Assembly: GCF_029338515.1 (NCBI RefSeq)
Contig: NZ_CP119988.1
Span: forward strand, 2,976,001-3,040,000
Direction: 5' to 3'
Origin: Haloglomus litoreum
Lineage (GTDB): Archaea; Halobacteriota; Halobacteria; Halobacteriales; Haloarculaceae
Length of the DNA: 64,000 nucleotides
The stretch's first letter is position 1. Each line of letters opens with the position of its first letter. A program made the position numbers and the translations under genes. This document shows positions 34,370 to 41,171 of this stretch, in pieces. The notes beneath the pieces were generated by a model that was given only the letters and a program-made list of their open reading frames with translations, ran no database searches and was not told the origin of the DNA.

Positions 34370-35548
34370 ATGCTGGAGGGTGTGAACGTCGCGCTGGGGG
34401 TGTCGGGCTCCATCGCGGCGGTGAAGACGGTCGAGCTGGCACACGAGTTGCGCCGCCACGGGGCCGAGGTGCGCGCTGTCACCACCGACGCCGCGACGGG
34501 CATCATCCACCCGTGGTCGCTGGAGTTCGCCACCGAGAACGATGTCGTGACCGAGATCACGGGCCGGGTCGAGCACGTCGAGCTCTGCGGCCGGGAGGGC
34601 TGGGCGGACGTGTTCCTCGTCGCGCCGGCCACGGCCAATACGGTCGGGAAGATCGCGGCGGCGGTCGACGACACCCCGGTCACGACCTGCGCGACGGTCG
34701 CGCTGGGCGCGGACGTACCGCTGGTCGTCGCGCCGGCGATGCACGAGCCGATGTACGACCATCCGGGCGTCCTCGAGTCGCTGGACCGGCTGGAGGGGTG
34801 GGGCGTCGACTTCGTCGACCCGCGCATCGAGGAGGGGAAGGCGAAGATCGCCACCGAGGCCGACATCGTCACCGAAGTCGCCCGGGCGGCGGGCCCGGAC
34901 CCGCTGGCCGGCCGGGAGGTGATCGTCACGAGCGGCGCGACGAGCGAGCGCATCGACCCCGTTCGGACCATCACCAACCGTGCCTCGGGGCGGACGGGTC
35001 GCGCGGTGGCGCGGGCGTGCTACGTGCGCGGGGCGGACGTGACGCTCGTCCACGACGGCCCGGACGAGGCGTACGCGACCGTAGAGCGGGTCGAGAGTGC
35101 CGCGGAGATGCTCGAGGCCGTCGAGGCACACGCCGACGACGCCGACGCGCTCGTGAGCGCGGCGGCCATCTCGGATTACACGGTCGCCGGGAGCGACGAG
35201 AAGATCCGCTCCGGTCAGGACCTCACCCTCGAACTCGAACCGACACCGAAGCTCATCGACACGGTCCGCGAGGCCCACCCCGACCTCACCATCGTCGGGT
35301 TCAAGCTGGAGACGAGCGGCGACGACGACGCGCTGGTGGGGAAGGCCCGGGAGACGCTCGACCGTGCGGGCCTGGCCTTCGTCGTCGGGAACGACGCCTC
35401 GGTCCTGGGCGAGGCGGAGACGCGGACCCTGTTCGTCCGAGAGTCGAGCGTGAGGGAGTTCGTCGGCAGCAAGGACGGCCTCGGACTGCGGGTCGCCGAG
35501 GAACTGGCCGCCGAACTGGACGCGGCGTCTGACGGCGACGGGAACTGA
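34370..35548 (+). CDS. coaBC: CoaBC: phosphopantothenoylcysteine synthetase/decarboxylase
   Basis: 392 residues. Residues 1-~185 are the flavin-dependent decarboxylase (CoaC): VALGVSGSIAAVKTVELA (FMN), ATGIIHPW (catalytic His), VAPATANTVGKIA and the VVAPAMHEPM loop. The remainder is the synthetase (CoaB): VTSGATSERIDPVRTITN and SGRTGRAVARACYVRG, followed by the SAAAISDYTV segment. The fused enzyme makes phosphopantetheine from phosphopantothenate and cysteine in CoA synthesis. Archaea of this group use the CTP form. ATG 34370 follows a CAATAC box by 25 nt. Confidence 0.93.
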   Translation: MLEGVNVALGVSGSIAAVKTVELAHELRRHGAEVRAVTTDAATGIIHPWSLEFATENDVVTEITGRVEHVELCGREGWADVFLVAPATANTVGKIAAAVDDTPVTTCATVALGADVPLVVAPAMHEPMYDHPGVLESLDRLEGWGVDFVDPRIEEGKAKIATEADIVTEVARAAGPDPLAGREVIVTSGATSERIDPVRTITNRASGRTGRAVARACYVRGADVTLVHDGPDEAYATVERVESAAEMLEAVEAHADDADALVSAAAISDYTVAGSDEKIRSGQDLTLELEPTPKLIDTVREAHPDLTIVGFKLETSGDDDALVGKARETLDRAGLAFVVGNDASVLGEAETRTLFVRESSVREFVGSKDGLGLRVAEELAAELDAASDGDGN

Positions 35549-35644
35549 CTCCCCGGGCGGCGAGCGGCGACAGCCGGCCGGACACTTCAACCCCCGGCTG
35601 GCTTCGGCACAATCGACACCTTCCTGACTCCCCGTTCAGCGCGT

Positions 35645-36022
35645 ATGCAGCCACTACCCGACAGCAGCGCGGTCGGCGGCTACCTCCTGCCGACGGCCAT
35701 CGCGGCGGTGCTGGTGCTCGTGCCGCTGTTCCTGGGGGGAGTGGTTGGGTACCGGACGGTGGGTCGGACGAGCGACCGCCTCCGCGCGGGGGCACGGGCG
35801 GGCGCCGCACTCACCGTCCTCGCCACGGCCGGGGTGGGGCTCTACGCGTTCACCGTCCTGCCGGGGGCCTCCGGGTACGACGTGTCGACCCTGCTGACGC
35901 TCCTCCCGACGCTTGGCATCGCCTGGGTCCTGTTCGCCGGGCTCTACAGCGTCTGCGTGTCGGTCATCGGGAGCGTCCTGGGCGGGTACATCCGGAGGCG
36001 GGCGACGTACGCCTCGGCCTGA
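35645..36022 (+). CDS. three-helix membrane protein of unknown function
   Basis: 125 residues. Segments: YLLPTAIAAVLVLVPLFLGG, AALTVLATAGVGLYAF and LLTLLPTLGIAWVLFAGLYSV, then an SVIGSVLGGYIRRR end with a glycine-zipper look. The charged loop RTSDRLRAGARAG lies between helices 1 and 2. It resembles the small haloarchaeal DUF5518 membrane proteins, but I am not sure. It lies 96 bp after coaBC and 46 bp before the SDR gene, same strand. Confidence 0.6.
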   Translation: MQPLPDSSAVGGYLLPTAIAAVLVLVPLFLGGVVGYRTVGRTSDRLRAGARAGAALTVLATAGVGLYAFTVLPGASGYDVSTLLTLLPTLGIAWVLFAGLYSVCVSVIGSVLGGYIRRRATYASA

Positions 36023-36068
36023 GGGGCCGACGCGAACGCTTAACACCCGACCAGCCGACCCGCCCGGC

Positions 36069-36848
36069 ATGCTCGAGGACACGACGGCGCTGGTGACCGG
36101 CGCCTCCCAGGGGATCGGCCGCGAGATCGCGACGACCTTCGGCGGCTACGGCGCGAACGTCGTCTGTGCCGCCCGGAGCGCGGACGCCATCGACGAGACC
36201 GCAGCGGCGGTCACGGACGCGGGCGGCGAGGCGGTCGCCGTCGAGACCGACGTGACCGCGGAGGACGACGTGGCGGCCGTGGTCGAGGCGACGGTCGACG
36301 AGTTCGGCGGCCTGGACTGTCTCGTCAACAACGCCGGCATCGGCGGCCCCGTCCAACCGGTCCACCGTATCGACGCCGACGCGTTCCGCCGGACCCAGGA
36401 GGTGAACGTCGTCGGGCCGTTCCTCTGTGCGAAACACGCCGAGGAGCACCTGCGCGAGTCCGACCGGGGCAGCGTAATCAACATCGGCTCCATCGGCGGA
36501 AAACGGCCGTATCCCAACCGCCTGGCGTACGCCGCCTCGAAGATGGCGCTTGTCGGGATGACGCGGACGCTGGCCTATGAACTCGGTCGGGACGGCGTCA
36601 CCGTCAACACCGTCCTGCCGGGGCCCATCGAGGGCCCGCGTGTCGAGGAGATGGTCGCAAAGCAGGCCGAACTGGCCGGTGTCGAGCGGGCCGAACCGGC
36701 AGACATCGGCCCCGACGACTTCGCGCTCGCGGAGTTCATGCTAGATGCGAGCGAGGTGGCAGAGCAGGTCGCGTACCTCGCCAGCGAGCGAGGCCGCCAC
36801 ATCACCGCCCAGGAAATCGGGGTCGACGCTGGCGGGACCTGGTACTGA
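36069..36848 (+). CDS. short-chain dehydrogenase/reductase (SDR)
   Basis: 259 residues, classical SDR. Cofactor motif TGASQGIGREIA (about 10-21); NNAGIGG; catalytic Ser in INIGSIGG, Tyr and Lys in YAASKMAL; and LPGPIEGPRV. The closing VDAGGTWY is usual. The Ala-Arg-Ser after strand 2 (VVCAARSAD) suggests NADP preference. The substrate is unknown; 3-oxoacyl-(ACP) and sugar SDRs look alike. ATG 36069 follows a CTTAAC box by 27 nt. Confidence 0.9.
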   Translation: MLEDTTALVTGASQGIGREIATTFGGYGANVVCAARSADAIDETAAAVTDAGGEAVAVETDVTAEDDVAAVVEATVDEFGGLDCLVNNAGIGGPVQPVHRIDADAFRRTQEVNVVGPFLCAKHAEEHLRESDRGSVINIGSIGGKRPYPNRLAYAASKMALVGMTRTLAYELGRDGVTVNTVLPGPIEGPRVEEMVAKQAELAGVERAEPADIGPDDFALAEFMLDASEVAEQVAYLASERGRHITAQEIGVDAGGTWY

Positions 36849-36897
36849 GGCCGCCCAGGAGTGAGGATGCCGGCCGACGAGCGGAGCGACCGCCGAC

Positions 36898-37371
36898 TCA
36901 GTCGTCGGCGGGGTCGGTGGCCTCGCCCTCGGTTGGGTCGTCGACCCCGTCGCTGCCGCCCGGCCAGCTCACGTCGCCGGCGAAGTCGACGCCCATCCGC
37001 TGGGCGGCCCGGCTGATCATGTGCGAGCCCGTCGGGGCCGTGACGAACAGGAAGACGATGCCGACCAGCGAGACGAGGCCGGCACCGCGCGGCCCGAAGT
37101 AGGCCGTGTTGGCCAGCAGGATGGAGGCGGCGCCGATGGTGGTCGCCTTGCTGGTGGCGTGCATCCGGTTGTAGACGTCCGGGAGCCGCATGAGGCCGAC
37201 CGTCCCGATGATGAGGAAGAACGCCCCGAGCGCGACCAGCGCGACGACGACGGCGCCACGGATGGGGCCGACGGTCGGCGCGCCGCCGCCCTCCGTGACG
37301 AGGACGACAGGGTCGAGCGTGCGGGCGAGCGCGGGCAGCGTGGTGGCTGCGGTGGTCGGTCCGGTCATCAT
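36898..37371 (-). CDS. mnhG: Mrp Na+/H+ antiporter subunit G
   Basis: 157 residues. Three helices: IRGAVVVALVALGAFFLIIG, then TIGAASILLANTAYFG, then GLVSLVGIVFLFVTAPTGSHM. The signature GLMRLPDVYNRMHATSK between helices 1 and 2 is diagnostic of MnhG/MrpG. A hydrophilic acidic tail (GSDGVDDPTEGEATDPADD) is added. Its start overlaps the mnhF stop (ATGATGA). It is the last gene of the operon. Confidence 0.93.
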   Translation of the reverse strand: MMTGPTTAATTLPALARTLDPVVLVTEGGGAPTVGPIRGAVVVALVALGAFFLIIGTVGLMRLPDVYNRMHATSKATTIGAASILLANTAYFGPRGAGLVSLVGIVFLFVTAPTGSHMISRAAQRMGVDFAGDVSWPGGSDGVDDPTEGEATDPADD

Positions 37372-37655
37372 TCGATGATGTCCCCCTCCGTCACGTAGCG
37401 GGCGACGGTGATGGTACTGATGAAGCCGATGATGGCGAGGACGAGGGCCACGTCGGCGAACAGGCCGCGGGCCGTGAACATCGCGTACAGCGCGGCGATG
37501 GCGACCACGTTCGTCCCGATGACGTCCAGCGCGACGACGCGGTCGGGCGTCGTCGGACCGACGATGACGCGATAGCTCGCCACGAGGGTCACCGCTGCCG
37601 AGAGCACGAGGCCCGCGAGCATGACGGGGTCGAGGAAGGCCGGTTCACTCGCCAT
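37368..37655 (-). CDS. mnhF: Mrp Na+/H+ antiporter subunit F
   Basis: 95 residues from ATG 37655. Three helices: VMLAGLVLSAAVTLVASYRV, VVALDVIGTNVVAIAALYAM and DVALVLAIIGFISTITVARY. The motif VGPTTPDRVVALDVIGTN is the MnhF/MrpF signature. The usual length is ~90. The start overlaps the mnhE stop by 11 bp and the stop overlaps mnhG by 4 bp, so translation is coupled. Confidence 0.93.
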   Translation of the reverse strand: MASEPAFLDPVMLAGLVLSAAVTLVASYRVIVGPTTPDRVVALDVIGTNVVAIAALYAMFTARGLFADVALVLAIIGFISTITVARYVTEGDIIE

Positions 37656-38286
37656 CGGACTCACCTCCCCCGTCGGTGCCGGCCGCACGGTCGGGCTCGG
37701 CCACGCGACGGCCCCCGTCGGCCGAGGGCTGTCCCGGTCGCTCCGGGACCGGCGTGGTTGGATCCCGCCCCTCGAAGATGACGAGCGCGTAGTCCTCCCA
37801 CGTCCGGATGGGCGCGAGGACCGAGGCGGGGTCCTGGCAGTTGATGGCGTGGACGTACAGCGTGTTGGTCTCTGCGTCGTGGTCCATGGTGAGCGTGCCG
37901 GGGGTGAGGGTGATGGAGTTCGCGATGGTGGTGATGGCGGCGTCGGACTCGACGCGGAGCGGCACCGCGACCACGTCCGGTTCGATGGGCATCGACGGCG
38001 CGAGGACGCGGTACGCCACGTCGACGTTGGCGGTGATGAGTTCGCGGATGAACACCGCGATGTAGCGAAGCGCGTACGGGACCGAGCGGAGCGACGGCCG
38101 GATGGCGAACTCGTCCTCGTAGAAGTTCCGGAGCGCGAACGCCGTCGGGAACCCGACGAGCAGCCCGATGATGAACTCCTCGGCGACCACCACGAGGCCA
38201 CCGGGCAGCGGCGTCGGGTCGACGCCGCGGACGAACAGGAACAGGACGGCCAGTCCGAGGCCGATGGCCGGCCAGCGGCGCGTCAT
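37645..38286 (-). CDS. mnhE: Mrp Na+/H+ antiporter subunit E
   Basis: 213 residues. An N-terminal helical part (AIGLGLAVLFLFVRGVDPTP; EEFIIGLLVGFPTAFALR) is followed by the soluble domain seen in MnhE: VPLRVESDAAITTIANSITL, TLTMDHDAETNTLYVHAI. A ~45-residue Gly/Asp/Arg-rich tail extends it beyond the usual ~165. The start overlaps the mnhD stop (ATGA). Confidence 0.9.
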   Translation of the reverse strand: MTRRWPAIGLGLAVLFLFVRGVDPTPLPGGLVVVAEEFIIGLLVGFPTAFALRNFYEDEFAIRPSLRSVPYALRYIAVFIRELITANVDVAYRVLAPSMPIEPDVVAVPLRVESDAAITTIANSITLTPGTLTMDHDAETNTLYVHAINCQDPASVLAPIRTWEDYALVIFEGRDPTTPVPERPGQPSADGGRRVAEPDRAAGTDGGGESDGE

Positions 38287-40115
38287 CGGCCATCACCCCG
38301 GAACTCGCGGAGTCGCTCGGCGATGTCGTGCGTGCCGTCGCTGCCGCCACCGTCGGCGAGCGCCTCCCCCGCGGTGGTGGGGTCGACGGCGTCGACGTAG
38401 GCGCCCGTATCGAGCGCGGCGTTCGCGGCGTCGGTCGCGGCCGTGTACAGCGGGTCGAAGCCGACGCCGAGCGCGACCAGCAGGACCGCCAGCGCCAGCG
38501 TGCACGCCACGAGGACGGGGTCGGCGATGCTCGCGGCGGCCGAGACATCGTCGCCGGGGCTGCCGTGAGCATCGTCGTGCGCCCCCTCGTGGCTGCTCGG
38601 CGCGTCCCCGTCCTCGTCACCCTCGGCGTGGCCCCCGTCGGCCACGGCGGCGCCGTCGTGGGTCCCGTCGACGCCCGCCAGCGCGGCGACCGCGGCCGCC
38701 CGGACCCGCGGCCCGGGCTCGCCCCAGAAGGCGCGGTTCCAGGCGCGGGTCACGTAGGCGATGGTCAGGACGGCGCCGGCGAGCGCGACCACCAGCGCGA
38801 GCGGTGCGCCCGCGCGGACCGCCGTGTCGAAGACGAGCAGCTTCGCGAAGAAGCCCGTCAGCGGCGGGATACCCACGAGCGAGAGCGCGCCGATGAGGAA
38901 GGCCCCCGAGAGGACCGGCGTCGCCTCCGTCAGGCCGCCCAGGTCGGACAGGCGGGTGGAGCCGACGGCGTCCTCGACGGCGCCGACCGCGAGGAACAGC
39001 AGCGCCTTCGCGAGCCCGTGGTTGACGCTGTAGACGAGCGCCGCCGCGATGCCCAGCGTCCGGACCGCGGGGTCGGTCGCGGTCGCGGCCACGGCCAGCG
39101 GGAGGACGATGAAGCCGATCTGGCCGATGGAGGAGTACGCCAGCAGGCCCTCCATGTCGGGCTGGTCGATGGCGCCGAGGCCGCCGAGGAACGTGCTCGC
39201 GGTCGCCATGAGGAAGAGGACGGGCCCGAAGAAGGCGAGGAAGCCCAGCTCGGGGCCGCCCTCGATGCCCGGGAGCGACACCGCGAGTGGCGCGGCCGCG
39301 AAGACGGTGAAGTAGAGCCGGAGGACCGCGTAGACGCCGACCTTCTTGACGACGCCCGCGAGCATCGCCGTCGTCGGGGCGGGCGCCGCCCGGTAGGCGT
39401 CGGGGACCCAGAACTGGAACGGGACGACGCCCGCCTTCAGGAGGAACACGACGAGCAGGACCGCGGAGAGGCCCAGCACGGGCGCCGGGTCGATGCCGTA
39501 GGCCGCGGGTTCGGCGAGGCGGCGGGCCATGTCGGCCATGTTGAGCGTGCCCGTCGTGGCGTAGAGACCGCCGATGGCCAGCAGCATGACCGCGCTCCCG
39601 AGCAGGTTGAGGACGGCGTACTGGAGCGCCGCGCGGGTGGCGTCGGCGTCGCTGTGGAACGCGACGAGCACGTACGAGGACATCAGCATCACCTCGAACC
39701 AGACGAACAGGTTGAAGATGTCGCCGGTGAGGAACGCGCCGGTGACGCCGACGACCATGAGGTGGTAGAGCGCGTGGTAGGAGAGGCGCTGGCCCTCGCG
39801 GTCGATGCTGCGGACGCCATAGACGGCAGCGACCAGCGAGACGACGGCGGCCAGTGCCAAGAGCAGCACCGAGAGCGGGTCGGCGACGAGCGTGATGCCG
39901 AACGGGGCGTCCCAGTTCGACACCTGGTAGACCAGCCGGTTGTCCGGGTCGAGCTGGACCGCGCGGAACAGTGCCGCGACACCGACGAGGTACGCGACGG
40001 CACCCGCGACCGAGACGCCGCGCTGGAGGCGAGGGCCCCACCGCGTCAGCAGCGCGAGGATGGCGGTCAGGAGTGCAGCTAGCAGCGGCGCGACGACGAC
40101 CTGCGGGGCCGACAT
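38283..40115 (-). CDS. mnhD: Mrp Na+/H+ antiporter subunit D (proton-conducting, NuoN-like)
   Basis: 610 residues, about 14 helices. The core NuoL/M/N-like channel shows WFEVMLMSSYVLVAF, SAVLLVVFLLKAGVVPFQFW (key Lys), the AYRAAPAPTTAMLAGVVKKV loop and NHGLAKALLFLAVGAV (Lys), with GIPPLTGFFAKL. It moves protons against Na+ with MnhA. Between the last two helices is a ~50-residue His/Asp/Glu-rich loop (five His) not usual in MnhD. Its start shares one base with the mnhC stop. Confidence 0.92.
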   Translation of the reverse strand: MSAPQVVVAPLLAALLTAILALLTRWGPRLQRGVSVAGAVAYLVGVAALFRAVQLDPDNRLVYQVSNWDAPFGITLVADPLSVLLLALAAVVSLVAAVYGVRSIDREGQRLSYHALYHLMVVGVTGAFLTGDIFNLFVWFEVMLMSSYVLVAFHSDADATRAALQYAVLNLLGSAVMLLAIGGLYATTGTLNMADMARRLAEPAAYGIDPAPVLGLSAVLLVVFLLKAGVVPFQFWVPDAYRAAPAPTTAMLAGVVKKVGVYAVLRLYFTVFAAAPLAVSLPGIEGGPELGFLAFFGPVLFLMATASTFLGGLGAIDQPDMEGLLAYSSIGQIGFIVLPLAVAATATDPAVRTLGIAAALVYSVNHGLAKALLFLAVGAVEDAVGSTRLSDLGGLTEATPVLSGAFLIGALSLVGIPPLTGFFAKLLVFDTAVRAGAPLALVVALAGAVLTIAYVTRAWNRAFWGEPGPRVRAAAVAALAGVDGTHDGAAVADGGHAEGDEDGDAPSSHEGAHDDAHGSPGDDVSAAASIADPVLVACTLALAVLLVALGVGFDPLYTAATDAANAALDTGAYVDAVDPTTAGEALADGGGSDGTHDIAERLREFRGDGR

Positions 40116-40588
40116 CAGGCCTCACCCCCCTGGTCGCGGGGTCCTTCGTCGGCGCCGTCGGACTCCGGTGCCCCGGCGTCCGCCCCGGGCTGGCCACCGT
40201 CCGCGCGGGCCTCCGCGGCGGCCGCCTCGGGGCCCTCGAACGGGTTCGACGCCAGCTCCGCGAGGTCGATGGTCCCGTTCTCCTCGTAGACGCGGAAGGT
40301 GAGGACCAGCGCGAACGCCGTGGTCCCGAAGCCGATGACGATGGCCGTCAGGACGAGCGCCTGGACCAGCGGGTCGGCGAACGGGGCCGAGGCGCCGCCG
40401 GTCAACACTGGCGCGTCGGCACCCTCCTGCCCCGTCAGGCCGAAGCCCATCGTGACGAGGTAGAGGTTGGCCGCCTGCGAGATGATGGCCACGCCCCAGA
40501 CGACACGGACCACGTCCCGCCGCAGGACGAGGAACGTCCCGAGCGCGAACAACAGTCCGAGCGCGAGCGCGAGGACGACTTCGACCAT
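40115..40588 (-). CDS. mnhC: Mrp Na+/H+ antiporter subunit C (NuoK-like)
   Basis: 157 residues. Three helices of the NuoK fold: LALALGLLFALGTFLVLRRD, VVWGVAIISQAANLYLV and QALVLTAIVIGFGTTAFALV, with the conserved DPLVQALVLTAIVIGFG signature. A hydrophilic tail of ~50 residues (EARADGGQPGADAGAPESD) lengthens it over the usual ~110. ATG 40588 overlaps the small-ORF stop (TGATG), so it is coupled. Confidence 0.92.
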   Translation of the reverse strand: MVEVVLALALGLLFALGTFLVLRRDVVRVVWGVAIISQAANLYLVTMGFGLTGQEGADAPVLTGGASAPFADPLVQALVLTAIVIGFGTTAFALVLTFRVYEENGTIDLAELASNPFEGPEAAAAEARADGGQPGADAGAPESDGADEGPRDQGGEA

Positions 40589-40704
40589 CAGGCCGTCACC
40601 TCCGGAAGTTCGTCGTAGATGCCGGACATTAGTGTATCATCCGGGCGTTTGACCGTGTATTCGCCATCTTCGGTCGAGAGCCGTGGAATTTCGATGTTCA
40701 TCAT
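40588..40704 (-). CDS. 38-residue ORF fitted between mnhB and mnhC
   Basis: A 38-residue frame, MMNIEIPRLSTEDGEYTV plus KRPDDTLMSGIYDELPEVTA, no helix, acidic. Its start overlaps the mnhB stop (ATGA) and its stop overlaps the mnhC start (TGATG), so it fills the gap exactly, in the operon frame logic. It is visibly more A/T-rich than the genes on either side. It is not a known Mrp subunit. The perfect coupling on both sides argues that it is translated, but without homologues I cannot prove it; it could be a recent insertion that kept coupling. Confidence 0.5.
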   Translation of the reverse strand: MMNIEIPRLSTEDGEYTVKRPDDTLMSGIYDELPEVTA

Positions 40705-41171
40705 TCCTTGCCCACCACCGCGAGGATCGTCAGGAGCGAGCCGACGACGACGAAGTACACCCCGAGGTCGAACGCGAGCGCGGAGGCGTACTCCAGCGTG
40801 CCGTACAGCGGGACGCCCTCGAGGAAGACGACCGCCTGCGTGAGGAACGGCACCTCGAAGAGCATCGCGGCCACGCCCGAGCCGAACGCGAGCGCCAGCC
40901 CCGCGGCGAACGTCCGCTCGTAGGATTCGGTCGGCCCCGACAGCAGCCCGTAGCCCTCCGAGCGGGTGACGAGGTCGCGCCGGACCGTATCGATGCCGTA
41001 GATGACGTACATCAGGACGAACGCCGTCGCCGTGAGGACGCCCGCGATGAAGCCCCCGCCCGGCAGGTTGTGCCCCTGGATGAGGAGCGCGACCGCCGTG
41101 ACGGCGATGATGGGGACCACGGTGCGGGTGACCGTCTTCGCGATGACCGTCGGCTCGCGGTCCTGGGTCAT
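40701..41171 (-). CDS. mnhB: Mrp Na+/H+ antiporter subunit B
   Basis: 156 residues, four helices. Signature segments: TVTRTVVPIIAVTAVALLIQ, GHNLPGGGFIAGVLTATAFV (the GHxxPGGGFxxG motif), FAAGLALAFGSGVAAMLF, and LAFDLGVYFVVVGSLLTILA. It overlaps mnhA (ATGA) upstream and the 38-residue ORF downstream. Confidence 0.94.
   Translation of the reverse strand: MTQDREPTVIAKTVTRTVVPIIAVTAVALLIQGHNLPGGGFIAGVLTATAFVLMYVIYGIDTVRRDLVTRSEGYGLLSGPTESYERTFAAGLALAFGSGVAAMLFEVPFLTQAVVFLEGVPLYGTLEYASALAFDLGVYFVVVGSLLTILAVVGKE

Noticed and set aside
38328-40082. 584-residue plus-strand frame over mnhD
   Set aside because: Arg/Glu/Asp-rich, no motif, wholly antisense to a clear mnhD gene.
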